From assembly GCF_001864895.1 (NCBI RefSeq), contig NZ_MJGO01000041.1, positions 64,401 through 128,400 on the forward strand: 64,000 nucleotides of DNA, read 5' to 3'. Shown one piece after another: positions 24,792 to 35,456 of this stretch. Source of the DNA: Curtobacterium sp. MCBA15_009 (lineage in GTDB: Bacteria; Actinomycetota; Actinomycetes; Actinomycetales; Microbacteriaceae). Both the position numbers and the translations under genes were made by a program. How positions within the stretch are numbered: position 1 is the first letter of the stretch; every line of letters starts with the position of its first letter. The notes below the pieces were generated by a model that saw only the letters and a list, made by a program, of their open reading frames with translations, was not told where the DNA came from and searched no databases.

Positions 24792-25901
24792 GTGACCCTC
24801 TTCGCCCCCGCGCCCCGTCGTCGATCCCGCGCCAGGACGGTCGGGTGGTCGTTCGTGGTCGGTGCCGTGGTCCTCGGCATCGTCGCGAGCCTGCTCCCGA
24901 GCCCGTACCTGATCGAGGTGCCCGGCCCGGTCTACAACACCATCGGCACGCAGCAGCAGGGGACGGGCAAGGACGCGAAGGACGTCAAGCTCATCCAGAT
25001 CTCCGGGCACGAGACGTACCCGACCTCCGGCGCGCTCGACATGCTCACCGTCGGCATCCAGGGCGACGCGACGAACCGACCGTCCTGGACGAGCGTGGTC
25101 CGCGCGGTCTTCACCCGGTCGCAGGCGGTGATCCCGGTCGAGGCCGTCTACCCGAGCGGCACCACCACCGAGCAGGTCAACAAGCAGGACTCCGCCGACA
25201 TGCAGGCGTCGCAGCAGTCCGCCGTCGCAGCGGCCCTCGTGCAGCAGGGCTACGACCTGCCCACCGAGCTGCAGGTCGGCACCGTGCAGGAGGGGTCCGC
25301 TGCCGACGGCACGATCCGGCAGGGCGACGTCATCACCGCCTTCGACGGCACGTCCCTGACCACGAACGCCGACGCCACCTCGTTGCGCGAGGCCGTCGCG
25401 GAGCACGGCACGAGCAGTCCCGCGACGATCACCCTGCGACGCGACGGCGCGACGAAGCAGGTCCGCGTCACCCCGCGCGACGAGCAGGGCACCGCGCTCC
25501 TCGGCGTCGGGGTGACCGAGCGCTACGACTTCCCGTTCCGGGTGTCGATCACGCTGCAGGACGTCGGCGGCCCCTCGGCCGGCATGATGTTCGCGCTCGG
25601 GATCATCGACGAGATCACGCCCGGCGAGCTGAACGGCGGCGAGCACGTCGCGGGCACCGGCACGATCACGGCCGACGGCGAGGTCGGCGCCATCGGCGGC
25701 ATCCGCCAGAAGCTCTACGGCGCGAAGCAGGCCGGGGCCACCGTGTTCCTCGCGCCCGCGGCCAACTGCGACGAGGTCGTCGGCCACGTGCCCGACGGAC
25801 TCGACGTGTACAAGGTCTCGACGCTCGACCAGGCCGTGACGGACCTGCAGACGATCGCCGACGGCGGGAGCACCGCGAAGCTGGCCCGCTGCGGGTCCTG
25901 A
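24792..25901 (+). CDS. Membrane-anchored PDZ / Lon-like serine protease (YlbL family)
   Basis: A 369-aa protein. One N-terminal membrane helix (about 17-38) is followed by an extracytoplasmic region with a PDZ domain (about 155-235) and a C-terminal Lon (S16) protease domain. The catalytic Ser262 is in GGPSAGMM, with Lys307 in GGIRQKLYGAKQAG as dyad partner. Length and layout match the B. subtilis YlbL family, implicated in membrane-protein quality control. The start is GTG with GGAAGGA about 7 nt upstream. It is followed by the UPF0182 gene 115 nt on, possibly under its own promoter. Confidence 0.9.
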   Translation: MTLFAPAPRRRSRARTVGWSFVVGAVVLGIVASLLPSPYLIEVPGPVYNTIGTQQQGTGKDAKDVKLIQISGHETYPTSGALDMLTVGIQGDATNRPSWTSVVRAVFTRSQAVIPVEAVYPSGTTTEQVNKQDSADMQASQQSAVAAALVQQGYDLPTELQVGTVQEGSAADGTIRQGDVITAFDGTSLTTNADATSLREAVAEHGTSSPATITLRRDGATKQVRVTPRDEQGTALLGVGVTERYDFPFRVSITLQDVGGPSAGMMFALGIIDEITPGELNGGEHVAGTGTITADGEVGAIGGIRQKLYGAKQAGATVFLAPAANCDEVVGHVPDGLDVYKVSTLDQAVTDLQTIADGGSTAKLARCGS

Positions 25902-25947
25902 CGCGCATCCTGAGTCCCCGTACAGTTTCACCATCGGTCCGGTCCCA

Positions 25948-25953
25948 TAGGAT
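25948..25953 (+). promoter_or_regulatory. Possible -10 element upstream of the UPF0182 gene
   Basis: TAGGAT, with TTCACC 15 nt upstream as a weak -35. It predicts a leader of about 60 nt, ending in a GGAGC ribosome-binding site 8 nt before GTG 26017. Confidence 0.35.
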
Positions 25954-26016
25954 CGGTGGCACTGACGGCCCGCCACGTGCCGGGCCCGCCGGTCCGACAC
26001 GTCTGGAGCACATCAA

Positions 26017-29000
26017 GTGACGACAACCTCGTCCACCTCGGGGCGGCGTTCGCCGCGGGTCCCGATCGTGGTCACGATCATCGTGCTGGCCGCACTGGTG
26101 ATCGGCTTCTTCATCTTCGCCAGCCTGTACACCGACTACGCGTGGTTCGCGCAGCTCGGCTTCCAGCAGGTCCTCACCACGCGCTGGACCGCCAGTGCGC
26201 TCATGTTCGTCGCCGGGTTCCTCGGCATGGCGATCCCGGTGTACGCGAGCATCGCGCTCGCGTTCCGGTTCCGCCCCGTCTACGCGAAGCTGAACTCGCA
26301 GCTCGACCGCTACCAGCAGGTCATCGAGCCGCTCCGCCGTGCCGTCATGATCGGCATCCCCGTCGTGCTCGGCATCTTCGCCGGGCTGTCGACCGCCGGC
26401 CGCTGGAGCATGGTGCTCGAGTACTTCAACCGGACGCCCTTCGGCAAGAAGGACCCGCAGTTCGGCCTCGACATCGGCTTCTACGTCTTCGAGCTGCCGT
26501 TCTGGCGCTCGGTCGTCGCGTACTCGTCGGCCGTCGTGCTCATCGCCGGCCTCGCCGCGCTCGCCGCCTGCTACCTCTACGGCGCCCTGCGCTTCGGACA
26601 GCGCGAGGTCCGGGTCTCCCGGGCCGCACGCGTGCAGCTGGCCGTGACCGCTGCGGTCTACGTCGCCCTGCAGGCCGTCAGCCTCTGGCTCGACCAGTAC
26701 GCGACCCTCATCAAGGACAACCCGCGGATCACGGGTGCGCAGTACACCGACGTCAACGCGGTCATCCCGGGCCGCGAGATCCTGGCCGGCATCGCCGCGA
26801 TCGTGGCGATCCTCTTCATCCTCACGGCGGTCATCGGTCGCTGGCGCATCTCGATCGTCGGCACCGGGCTGCTGCTCGTCGCGGCGATCGTCGTCGGCGG
26901 CATCTACCCGTGGATCGTCCAGCGACTGCAGGTGAAGCCCTCGGAGCGAACCTACGAGTCCGCCTACATCGAGCGGAACATCAAGGCGACCAGGGACGCG
27001 TACGGCGTCTCCGGGGTCGAGGAACAGAACTACGACGCCACCACCGAGGCGAGCTCCGGCGCCCTGGCAGAGGACGTGCAGACGACGGCGAACATCCGCC
27101 TCATCGACCCGAAGATCGTCTCCGACACCTTCAGCCAGCTGCAGCAGTACCGGCAGTACTACCAGTTCCCGAAGCAGCTCGACGTCGACCGGTACGACGT
27201 CAAGGGCAAGACCGAGGACACCGTCATCGCGGTGCGTGACATCGACCTCGGCGGCCTGAGCAACGCGGCGAACACGCAGTACAACCGGGCCTTCGTCTAC
27301 ACGCACGGCTACGGCGTGACCGCGGCGTACGGCAACCAGCGCGCCTCCGACGGCAAGCCGGTGTTCCTCGAGTCGGGCATCCCGTCGAACGGTGCGCTGG
27401 GCGAGTTCCAGCAGCGCGTCTACTTCGGCGAGACCTCGCCGCCGTACTCGATCGTGGGTGCGCCGGAAGGCTCGAAGGACGTCGAGCTCGACTACCCGTC
27501 CGGCTCCGACGACGACACCGACAACGGCGGCAACGCGACCACGACCTACGCAGGCCAGGGCGGGCCGAGCATCGGCAACTTCTTCAACCGCCTGGTCTAC
27601 GCGGCGAAGTTCCAGTCGGAGCAGATCCTGCTCTCGGACGCCGTCAACCAGAAGTCACAGATCCTCTACGACCGTGACCCGCTCACCCGTGTGAAGAAGG
27701 TCGCGCCGTACCTGACGGTCGACAGCGACGCCTACCCGGCGATCGTCGACCACCGCATCCAGTGGGTCGTCGACGGCTACACCACGAGCGACGCCTACCC
27801 GTACTCGCAGAGCCAGAGCCTGTCGGACAGCATCGCGGGGGCCGAGAGCTCGGCGTACCGCACCGACCAGGTGAACTACATCCGCAACTCGGTGAAGGCC
27901 ACCGTCGACGCGTACACGGGCAAGGTGACCCTCTACGCATGGGACACCGAGGACCCGGTGCTCAAGACGTGGCAGAAGATCTTCCCGACCGCGATGCAGC
28001 CGGTCTCGAGCATGAGCGCGGAGCTCCTCGACCACGTCCGGTACCCCACGGACCTGTTCAAGGTGCAGCGTTCGATCCTCGGCACGTACCACGTCACGAA
28101 CGCGAACTCGTTCTACTCGGGTGACGACGCGTGGAACACCCCGCAGGAGCCGACGACCACCACGGCGGCGAACACGGACACCGACACGGACACGACGGGC
28201 ACGGGTTCGAACTCGAACTCGCAGGTGCAGAACAACGCACTGAACGCCCAGTCGTCGTCGACGAGTGCGAGCAACCTGCAGGACCCGTACTACCTCACGA
28301 TGAAGGTCCCAGGGCAGGGGACGGCGTACTCGCTCTACACGACGTACATCCCGCAGCAGACGGCCGGCGACAACAACCGCAACGTGCTGACCGGCTACCT
28401 CGCCGCGAACTCCGACGCCGGCGGTGCCGGCAAGGGGAAGAAGGGTTCCGGCTACGGCACCCTCACCCTGCTGACGATGCCGAAGACCGACAACATCCCC
28501 GGTCCGGTGCAGGTGCAGGGTCTCTTCAATGGTGACTCGCGGGTCTCGCAGCAGCTGAACATCCTGAAGCGCGGCAACTCGACCGTGAAGCAGGGCAACC
28601 TGTTGACCCTCCCGGTCGGCGGCGGCTTCCTGTACGTGCAGCCCGTGTACGTCCAGTCGACGTCGAGCGGCTCGTACCCGCTGCTGCAGAAGGTCCTCGT
28701 GGCCTTCGGCGACCGGGTCGAGTTCGAGAACACCCTCGACGAGGCCCTCGACGCCCTGTTCGACGGCGACTCCGGCGCGACCGCCGGTGACTCCGGCACC
28801 GGGGGCTCGGGCAGCGGCTCGACCGACGAGGGATCCGACTCCGGTTCGGGCTCGGACGCCGGGTCGGGCTCCGGTTCGACCGGTGGCTCGACGGGTTCCG
28901 GCACGGTCGACAACGACGCGCTGCAGAAGGCGCTGTCGGACGCGAACGACGCGCTGCAGGACCGCCAGCAGGCCTACGCGGACAACGACCTGGTCGCCGC

Positions 29001-29067
29001 GGCCGAGGCCGACCAGCGCCTGCAGGACGCCATCGAAGCCGCCACCGCGGCCGAGAACGGCGAGTGA
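26017..29067 (+). CDS. UPF0182 family large membrane protein
   Basis: A 1016-aa protein of the UPF0182 family, function unknown. The first 310 residues carry about seven membrane helices (for example VVTIIVLAALVIGFFIFASL near 18-37). The rest is a large, probably extracytoplasmic domain with the conserved GITYPWI-like and DRYDVKGKTEDTVIAVRDI segments. Two low-complexity inserts stand out: a Thr/Asn/Asp run near 710-745 and an acidic Gly/Ser/Asp tract near 920-965. The last 45 residues form a Gln/Ala helix. It lies directly downstream of the Lon-like protease, as in many actinobacteria, and upstream of initiator tRNA. Confidence 0.88.
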   Translation: MTTTSSTSGRRSPRVPIVVTIIVLAALVIGFFIFASLYTDYAWFAQLGFQQVLTTRWTASALMFVAGFLGMAIPVYASIALAFRFRPVYAKLNSQLDRYQQVIEPLRRAVMIGIPVVLGIFAGLSTAGRWSMVLEYFNRTPFGKKDPQFGLDIGFYVFELPFWRSVVAYSSAVVLIAGLAALAACYLYGALRFGQREVRVSRAARVQLAVTAAVYVALQAVSLWLDQYATLIKDNPRITGAQYTDVNAVIPGREILAGIAAIVAILFILTAVIGRWRISIVGTGLLLVAAIVVGGIYPWIVQRLQVKPSERTYESAYIERNIKATRDAYGVSGVEEQNYDATTEASSGALAEDVQTTANIRLIDPKIVSDTFSQLQQYRQYYQFPKQLDVDRYDVKGKTEDTVIAVRDIDLGGLSNAANTQYNRAFVYTHGYGVTAAYGNQRASDGKPVFLESGIPSNGALGEFQQRVYFGETSPPYSIVGAPEGSKDVELDYPSGSDDDTDNGGNATTTYAGQGGPSIGNFFNRLVYAAKFQSEQILLSDAVNQKSQILYDRDPLTRVKKVAPYLTVDSDAYPAIVDHRIQWVVDGYTTSDAYPYSQSQSLSDSIAGAESSAYRTDQVNYIRNSVKATVDAYTGKVTLYAWDTEDPVLKTWQKIFPTAMQPVSSMSAELLDHVRYPTDLFKVQRSILGTYHVTNANSFYSGDDAWNTPQEPTTTTAANTDTDTDTTGTGSNSNSQVQNNALNAQSSSTSASNLQDPYYLTMKVPGQGTAYSLYTTYIPQQTAGDNNRNVLTGYLAANSDAGGAGKGKKGSGYGTLTLLTMPKTDNIPGPVQVQGLFNGDSRVSQQLNILKRGNSTVKQGNLLTLPVGGGFLYVQPVYVQSTSSGSYPLLQKVLVAFGDRVEFENTLDEALDALFDGDSGATAGDSGTGGSGSGSTDEGSDSGSGSDAGSGSGSTGGSTGSGTVDNDALQKALSDANDALQDRQQAYADNDLVAAAEADQRLQDAIEAATAAENGE

Positions 29068-29130
29068 CACACCGTGGCGGGGCACTCGATTTGTGCCCCG
29101 CCACGGGCCCGTGTAGGCTGTTCAACGTGC

Positions 29131-29207
29131 CGCGGGGTGGAGCAGTTCGGTAGCTCGCTGGGCTCATAACCCAGAGGTCGTAGGTTCAAATCCTGCCCCC
29201 GCAACCA
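29131..29207 (+). tRNA. Initiator tRNA-fMet (CAT)
   Basis: A 77-nt cloverleaf with anticodon CAT, anticodon stem CTGGG/CCCAG containing the three G:C pairs of initiators, T-loop GTTCAAATC, and acceptor CGCGGGG / CCCCGCA. The first pair is a C1-A72 mismatch, the hallmark of bacterial initiator tRNA. CCA is encoded at 29205-29207. Confidence 0.95.
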
Positions 29208-29218
29208 AGCGTCACAGC

Positions 29219-29250
29219 AAAGGCCCCGGTCCACTCGGACCGGGGCCTTT
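29219..29250 (+). terminator. Intrinsic terminator after tRNA-fMet
   Basis: Perfect 14-bp arms AAAGGCCCCGGTCC / GGACCGGGGCCTTT with loop ACTC. The 3' arm ends in TTT, making this the closest match to a classical terminator in the window. Confidence 0.85.
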
Positions 29251-29320
29251 CGCATGTCCGGGACATCGCCGAGCACGATCGATGCGGAGCCGCACGGCCC
29301 GTTCCCGCACACCGCCCGGC

Positions 29321-29326
29321 TACGCT
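29321..29326 (+). promoter_or_regulatory. -10 element, leaderless start of the amidohydrolase gene
   Basis: TACGCT, 6 nt before ATG 29333. This selects that ATG over the in-frame start at 29282. Confidence 0.6.
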
Positions 29327-29332
29327 CAGCGG

Positions 29333-30172
29333 ATGGGCATCCTCACGATCGCGGCCGCGCAGTTCGCGCCGGTGGACGACACGAACGCCAACCTCGAGAC
29401 CGTCCGCACCGCCGCCACCGAGGCAGCCGCACGCGGAGCCGACCTGTTGGTGACGCCGGAGTACACCTCGTACTTCACGGCCGACATCGACGACCGCTTC
29501 GTCGCCGCAGCCGAACCGCTCGACGGCCCCTTCGTCACCGGGCTCCGCCGAATCGCGCGCTCGACCGGCATCGCCCTCGTGGTCGGCGTCGCCGAGACCG
29601 CCGACACCCCGGAACGCTTCCGGAACACCCTGGTCGCCGTGCTGCCCGACGGGACCATCGCCGCGACCTACCGCAAGGTCCACCTCTACGACGCGTTCGG
29701 GGCACGGGAGTCCGACCGCATCGAGCCCGGCGACCCCGAACAGCTGCCCGTCTTCGAGCTCGAGGGCGTGCGCGTCGGCCTCGAGACCTGCTACGACCTG
29801 CGGTTCCCCGAGGTCACCCGTCGGCTCGCCGCCCCCGAGGTCGGCGCCGCAGACGTCGTCGTCCTGCCCGCCGAGTGGGTCAAGGGGCCGGGCAAGGAAC
29901 ACCACTGGCGCACCCTGCTCACCGCCCGCGCGATCGAGAACACGATCTGGGTCGTCGGCGTCGGGCAGACCCCGCCGATCGGCATCGGCGGCTCCGTGGT
30001 GCTCGACCCTTCCGGCGTCGCCGTCGCGTCCGCCGGAGCGACCCCGGGCACGCTCGTCGCCACGGTGGACACGGCCGTCACCGCTTCCGTCCGTCAGGTC
30101 AACCCGTCACTGTCGCTCCGTCGGTACGACGTCGCGCTGCGCGTCCGGCCAGGAGGCCCGTCCCACCTCTGA
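29333..30172 (+). CDS. Carbon-nitrogen hydrolase (nitrilase superfamily)
   Basis: A 279-aa nitrilase-superfamily amidase with the Glu-Lys-Cys triad in context: Glu in LLVTPEYTSYF near 44, Lys in ATYRKVHLYDAF near 118, Cys in LETCYDLRFPE near 152. The LHLYDAF-like motif resembles Nit2 / omega-amidases acting on deaminated glutamine or glutathione, but the substrate cannot be fixed. The start is the ATG 6 nt after TACGCT. The last codons (RPGGPSHL) lie inside the first copy of the repeat array that follows. Confidence 0.88.
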   Translation: MGILTIAAAQFAPVDDTNANLETVRTAATEAAARGADLLVTPEYTSYFTADIDDRFVAAAEPLDGPFVTGLRRIARSTGIALVVGVAETADTPERFRNTLVAVLPDGTIAATYRKVHLYDAFGARESDRIEPGDPEQLPVFELEGVRVGLETCYDLRFPEVTRRLAAPEVGAADVVVLPAEWVKGPGKEHHWRTLLTARAIENTIWVVGVGQTPPIGIGGSVVLDPSGVAVASAGATPGTLVATVDTAVTASVRQVNPSLSLRRYDVALRVRPGGPSHL

Positions 30173-30780
30173 CACGCACGTTCCGTCCCATGGCGCGCGC
30201 TGTGGGAAGCGGGTCCGCGCGTGAGAGGGCGGAACGTCGGGCCGCCTCCGCGCGGTTCGTCCACCGCCGCGGGGAACCGTTGCGGAGGTCGTCCCATCGC
30301 CTCCCGGGCGCGCACGTTCCGTCCCATCGCGCGCGCTGTGGGAAGCAGGATCGCGCGTGGGCGGGCGGAACGTCGGGCCTCCTAAGCGCGGATCCTCCTT
30401 CCACGCGCGGAACGACCACCCACGCGCGGAACTGTCTTGAAGTGTGTCTCTGCCAGGAGGCCCGCCCCGCCTCCGCCACGCACGTTCCGTCCCATCGCGC
30501 GTGCTGTGGGAAGCGGATCCGCGCGTAGGAGGCCGGAACGTCGGGCCTCCTACGCGCGGATCCGCCTTCCACGCGCGGAACGTCCGCCCACGCGCGGAAC
30601 TGTCTTGAAGTGTGTCTCTGCCAGGAGACCCGCCCCGCCTCCGCCGCGGACGTTCCGTCCCATCGCGCGTGCTGTGGGAAGCAGGATCGCGCGTGGGAGG
30701 TCGGACCGTCGGGCCTCCTACGCGCGGATCCGCCTTCCACGCGCGGAACGACCACCGACGCGCGGAACAGCGCCCCGGCG
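30148..30780. repeat. Array of about 168-bp tandem repeats with internal hairpins
   Basis: ACGTTCCGTCCCAT recurs at 30178, 30314, 30482 and 30650, with spacings of 136, 168 and 168 bp. Each unit carries GCTGTGGGAAGC, GGAACGTCGGGCC, CACGCGCGGAAC and, in two copies, TGTCTTGAAGTGTGTCTCTG followed by CCAGGAG(G/A)CCCG. The unit at 30482 holds a perfect 22-bp-arm hairpin (30513-30534 with 30544-30565). The first copy begins within the 3' end of the amidohydrolase gene. No ORF is convincing: every frame is open because the unit is a multiple of three and lacks AT-rich stops. Confidence 0.85.
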
Positions 30781-30800
30781 TTCCCACGGGCCGGGACGGG

Positions 30801-32003
30801 TCAGGACGCGGGACGGAGGGCGGTCAGGCGCTCGGCGGCCTCGGCGAGCACGGAGCGGCGCTTGCAGAACGCGAACCGCACGAGCGAGCGGTACCCCGCG
30901 GCGTGCTCCGGCCGGACGAACGCCGACACCGGCACCCCGACGACCCCGGTCAGCTCCGGCGCCCGCAGGCAGAACTCCCGGGCGTCCTCGTAGCCGAGCG
31001 GGGCCGTGTCCGCGAGGACGAAGTACCCGCCGTCCGGTCGGAGCACGTCGAACCCCGCTGTCCGGAGCCCGGCGGCGAGCAGGTCGTGCTTCACGGACAG
31101 GTCGGCGGCGATCCCGGTGAACACCGCGTCCGGCAGGCGCAGGCCAGCGGCGATCGCCGGTTGGAAGGGCGCGCCGTTCACGAACGTCAGGTACTGCTTG
31201 ACGGTCGTGATCGCTTCGACGAGCAGCGGGGGAGCGGTCAGCCAGCCGATCTTCCACCCGGTGGTGCTGAAGGTCTTGCCCGCGCTCGAGACGGACACGG
31301 TGCGCTCGGCGGCACCGGGCAGCGTCGCGACGGGCGTGTGCGGGACCGTGAACGTGAGGTGCTCGTAGACCTCGTCGGTGACGATCACCGCGTCGTACTG
31401 CGTGGCGAGGTCGACGATCGTCCGCAGCACCTCGACGGGCATGACGCGACCGGTCGGGTTGTGCGGCGTGTTCACCAGGACCACCCGTGTCCGGTGCGAG
31501 AAGGCGGCGCGCAGGGTGTCCTCGTCCGGCAGGAAGTCCGGCGCGGTCAGCGGCACCGTGACGTGGACACCGCCGGCGAGGCGGATGAGCGCGCCGTAGG
31601 CGTCGTAGAACGGCTCGAAGGTGACGACCTCGTCGCCGGGTTCGACGAGGGCCAGGAGCGTCGCGGCCAGGGCCTCGGTGGCGCCGGCCGTGACGAGCAC
31701 CTCGCGGTCGGGGTCGACCTCGAGACCGTACCAGTGCTGTTGGTGGCCGGCGACGGCCGCGCGGAGGTCCGGCGTGCCCCGGCCCGGCGGGTACTGGTTG
31801 GCGCCGTCCCGGATGGCCTGCACCGCGGCTTCGAGCACCTCGGCCGGACCGTCCTCGTCGGGGAAGCCCTGGCCGAGGTTGATCGCACCGGTGCGCGCCG
31901 CGAGGGCGCTCATCTCGGCGAAGACGGTGGGCGCGGGGACGCCGTCGGGTCCGAGGAGCATCGCGCCCTCGGCCGCTCGCAACCAGGGTCCTTGCTGTCG
32001 CAT
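30801..32003 (-). CDS. Class I/II PLP-dependent aminotransferase
   Basis: A 400-aa fold-type I aminotransferase. The start segment INLGQGFPDEDGP, the NTPHNPTGRVMP loop, VTDEVYEHLTF and the PLP lysine in SSAGKTFSTTGWKIGW (near 240) are all present, as is the substrate-carboxylate Arg region near the end. Its motifs resemble the YbdL / kynurenine-oxoglutarate / DapC-like group, so methionine, aromatic or succinyl-diaminopimelate substrates are possible. AGGAGA lies 5 nt before the ATG. TAGGTT on the minus strand near 32055 is a possible -10 with a leader of about 45 nt. Confidence 0.9.
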   Translation of the reverse strand: MRQQGPWLRAAEGAMLLGPDGVPAPTVFAEMSALAARTGAINLGQGFPDEDGPAEVLEAAVQAIRDGANQYPPGRGTPDLRAAVAGHQQHWYGLEVDPDREVLVTAGATEALAATLLALVEPGDEVVTFEPFYDAYGALIRLAGGVHVTVPLTAPDFLPDEDTLRAAFSHRTRVVLVNTPHNPTGRVMPVEVLRTIVDLATQYDAVIVTDEVYEHLTFTVPHTPVATLPGAAERTVSVSSAGKTFSTTGWKIGWLTAPPLLVEAITTVKQYLTFVNGAPFQPAIAAGLRLPDAVFTGIAADLSVKHDLLAAGLRTAGFDVLRPDGGYFVLADTAPLGYEDAREFCLRAPELTGVVGVPVSAFVRPEHAAGYRSLVRFAFCKRRSVLAEAAERLTALRPAS

Positions 32004-32103
32004 CTCGTCTCCTGCCCTGCCGGCGACGACGTGTCGCGCTGAACGGACCCCAACCTAGCTGGCCGTCCGCCGCGGACCGGGGACCCGCTGCACAGCGCAC
32101 GCA

Positions 32104-32109
32104 TAAGAT
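32104..32109 (+). promoter_or_regulatory. Likely -10 element for the HtrA-like gene
   Basis: TAAGAT, giving a leader of about 80 nt that ends with GAAAGGAGC, a strong ribosome-binding site 8-9 nt before ATG 32195. Unlike many genes here, this one is clearly leadered. Confidence 0.45.
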
Positions 32110-32194
32110 CGGCAGAGGTTGCTCGCAGCCTCGCCAGAAGCATCGTTCAGGTGGCTGGGACAGACTGCACGAGCTTGAAAGGAGCACGTCCAGC

Positions 32195-34222
<2,028 letters not shown>

Positions 34223-34241
34223 CGCGACCAGCCGACGAACA

Positions 34242-34274
34242 GGAGGCCCGGTGCACGACGTGCGCCGGGCCTCC
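34242..34274 (+). terminator. GGAGGCCCGGTGC hairpin after the HtrA-like gene
   Basis: Fifteen-bp arms GGAGGCCCGGTGCAC / GTGCGCCGGGCCTCC with one G-U pair and a 3-nt loop, 20 nt after the stop. Confidence 0.75.
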
Positions 34275-34408
34275 CGTCCGTCCCGGGGCGGCGTCCGCAG
34301 CCGCACCGCAGGGAGCCGGTTCGGCTCCTTGATAGGCTCATGGTCGCTCTGCGGGGCGGCACCGGCCCCGGTGCGTCCCGTGCTCCCAGCCAGCACCCCG
34401 AGGTACGC

Positions 34409-35452
34409 ATGCAGACAGACGGACAGCCCCTGCCGGGCGTCTCGTACGTGATGCCCGTGCTCAACGAGGTCACGGAGGTCCGCGCCGCCGTGGGCAGCCT
34501 GCTCGACCAGGACTACGACGGCCCCTTCGAGGTCATCCTCGCCCTGGGGCCCTCGATCGACGGCACGAACGAACTCGTCGCCGAGATGAGCGCGGCCGAT
34601 CCCCGCATCCGCGCGATCGAGAACCCGGTCGGCTCGACCCCCGCGGGCCTCAACGTCGCGATCCGCGCGTCCGTGCACCCCGTCGTCGTCCGGGTCGACG
34701 CGCACTCCGTGCTGCCGACGGACTACACCCGGATCGCCGTGCGCACGCTGCTCGAGTCCGGCGCCGACAACGTCGGCGGCATCATGCGGGCCGAGGGGCG
34801 CACGCCCTTCGAACGGGCGGTGGCCCTGGCCTACGGCAGCCGGGTCGGGCTCGGCGGCACGCCCCACCACGTCGGCGGCACCGCCGGACCGGCAGAGACG
34901 GCGTACCTCGGGGTCTTCAAGCGGGACCGCCTGTTCGCGGTCGGCCTGTTCGACGAGGGCATCAAGCGCGGGCAGGACTGGGAACTCAACCGGCGCCTGC
35001 GCCAGACCGGCGGCACCGTGTGGTTCACGCCGGAGCTCGTCGTGACCTACCGCCCGCGGCCGAGCCTGAAGCGCCTGGTCCGGCAGTTCGTCGCGACCGG
35101 TCTGTGGCGTGGCGAGCTCGCCCGACGGTTCCCGGCGAACAACGGCCTGCGCTACTTCGTGCCCCCGGCGATGGTCGCCGCGATGGCGCTCGGGATCGTC
35201 GTGGGGCTCGTCGGCGTCGTCGGTGCTGCGCTGGGCACACCGCTCGCCTGGGCGCTGATCGGCTTCGTCGTCCCCGCGGTGTACCTGCTCTTCGTCGTGC
35301 TCGGATCGGTCGCCGTCGCGCGTCGGTCCGGGGTCGCGACCCTCGCCTGGCTGCTCGTGGTGCTGCCGTGCATCCACGTCGGGTGGGGGATCGGTTTCAT
35401 CATCGGGTTCCTCACCCGGACCTCCGAGCTGACCACCCACACCGGACGGTGA
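34409..35452 (+). CDS. Glycosyltransferase family 2, membrane-associated
   Basis: A 347-aa GT-A glycosyltransferase. The nucleotide-binding start VSYVMPVLNEVTEVRAAV, the metal site VVRVDAHS (DxD-like) near 95, and RGQDWELNRRLRQTGG near 195 (ExxRR-like acceptor motif) are visible. Three membrane helices follow at about 255-335. The start chosen gives MQTDGQPLP; an upstream in-frame ATG at 34340 sits only 1 nt after TAGGCT and is probably untranslated leader. It is the first gene of a polymer operon, with 4 nt to the next gene. Sugar specificity is unknown. Confidence 0.85.
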   Translation: MQTDGQPLPGVSYVMPVLNEVTEVRAAVGSLLDQDYDGPFEVILALGPSIDGTNELVAEMSAADPRIRAIENPVGSTPAGLNVAIRASVHPVVVRVDAHSVLPTDYTRIAVRTLLESGADNVGGIMRAEGRTPFERAVALAYGSRVGLGGTPHHVGGTAGPAETAYLGVFKRDRLFAVGLFDEGIKRGQDWELNRRLRQTGGTVWFTPELVVTYRPRPSLKRLVRQFVATGLWRGELARRFPANNGLRYFVPPAMVAAMALGIVVGLVGVVGAALGTPLAWALIGFVVPAVYLLFVVLGSVAVARRSGVATLAWLLVVLPCIHVGWGIGFIIGFLTRTSELTTHTGR

Positions 35453-35456
35453 CCGC

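Noticed and set aside
30099-30755. Long minus-strand open frame encoding a 56-aa repeat protein
   Set aside because: The 168-bp DNA unit is a multiple of three with few AT-rich codons, so all frames stay open. There is no ribosome-binding site or promoter-like hexamer, and the predicted protein is Arg/Trp-rich in the way of shadow frames.
30148-30780. CRISPR array
   Set aside because: Units are 168 bp, similar throughout and contain no repeat-spacer alternation; no cas genes are present.
34340-34408. Upstream ATG start for the first GT2 gene
   Set aside because: It lies 1 nt after a TAGGCT hexamer, so transcription likely begins past it, and the added residues are not GT2-like.
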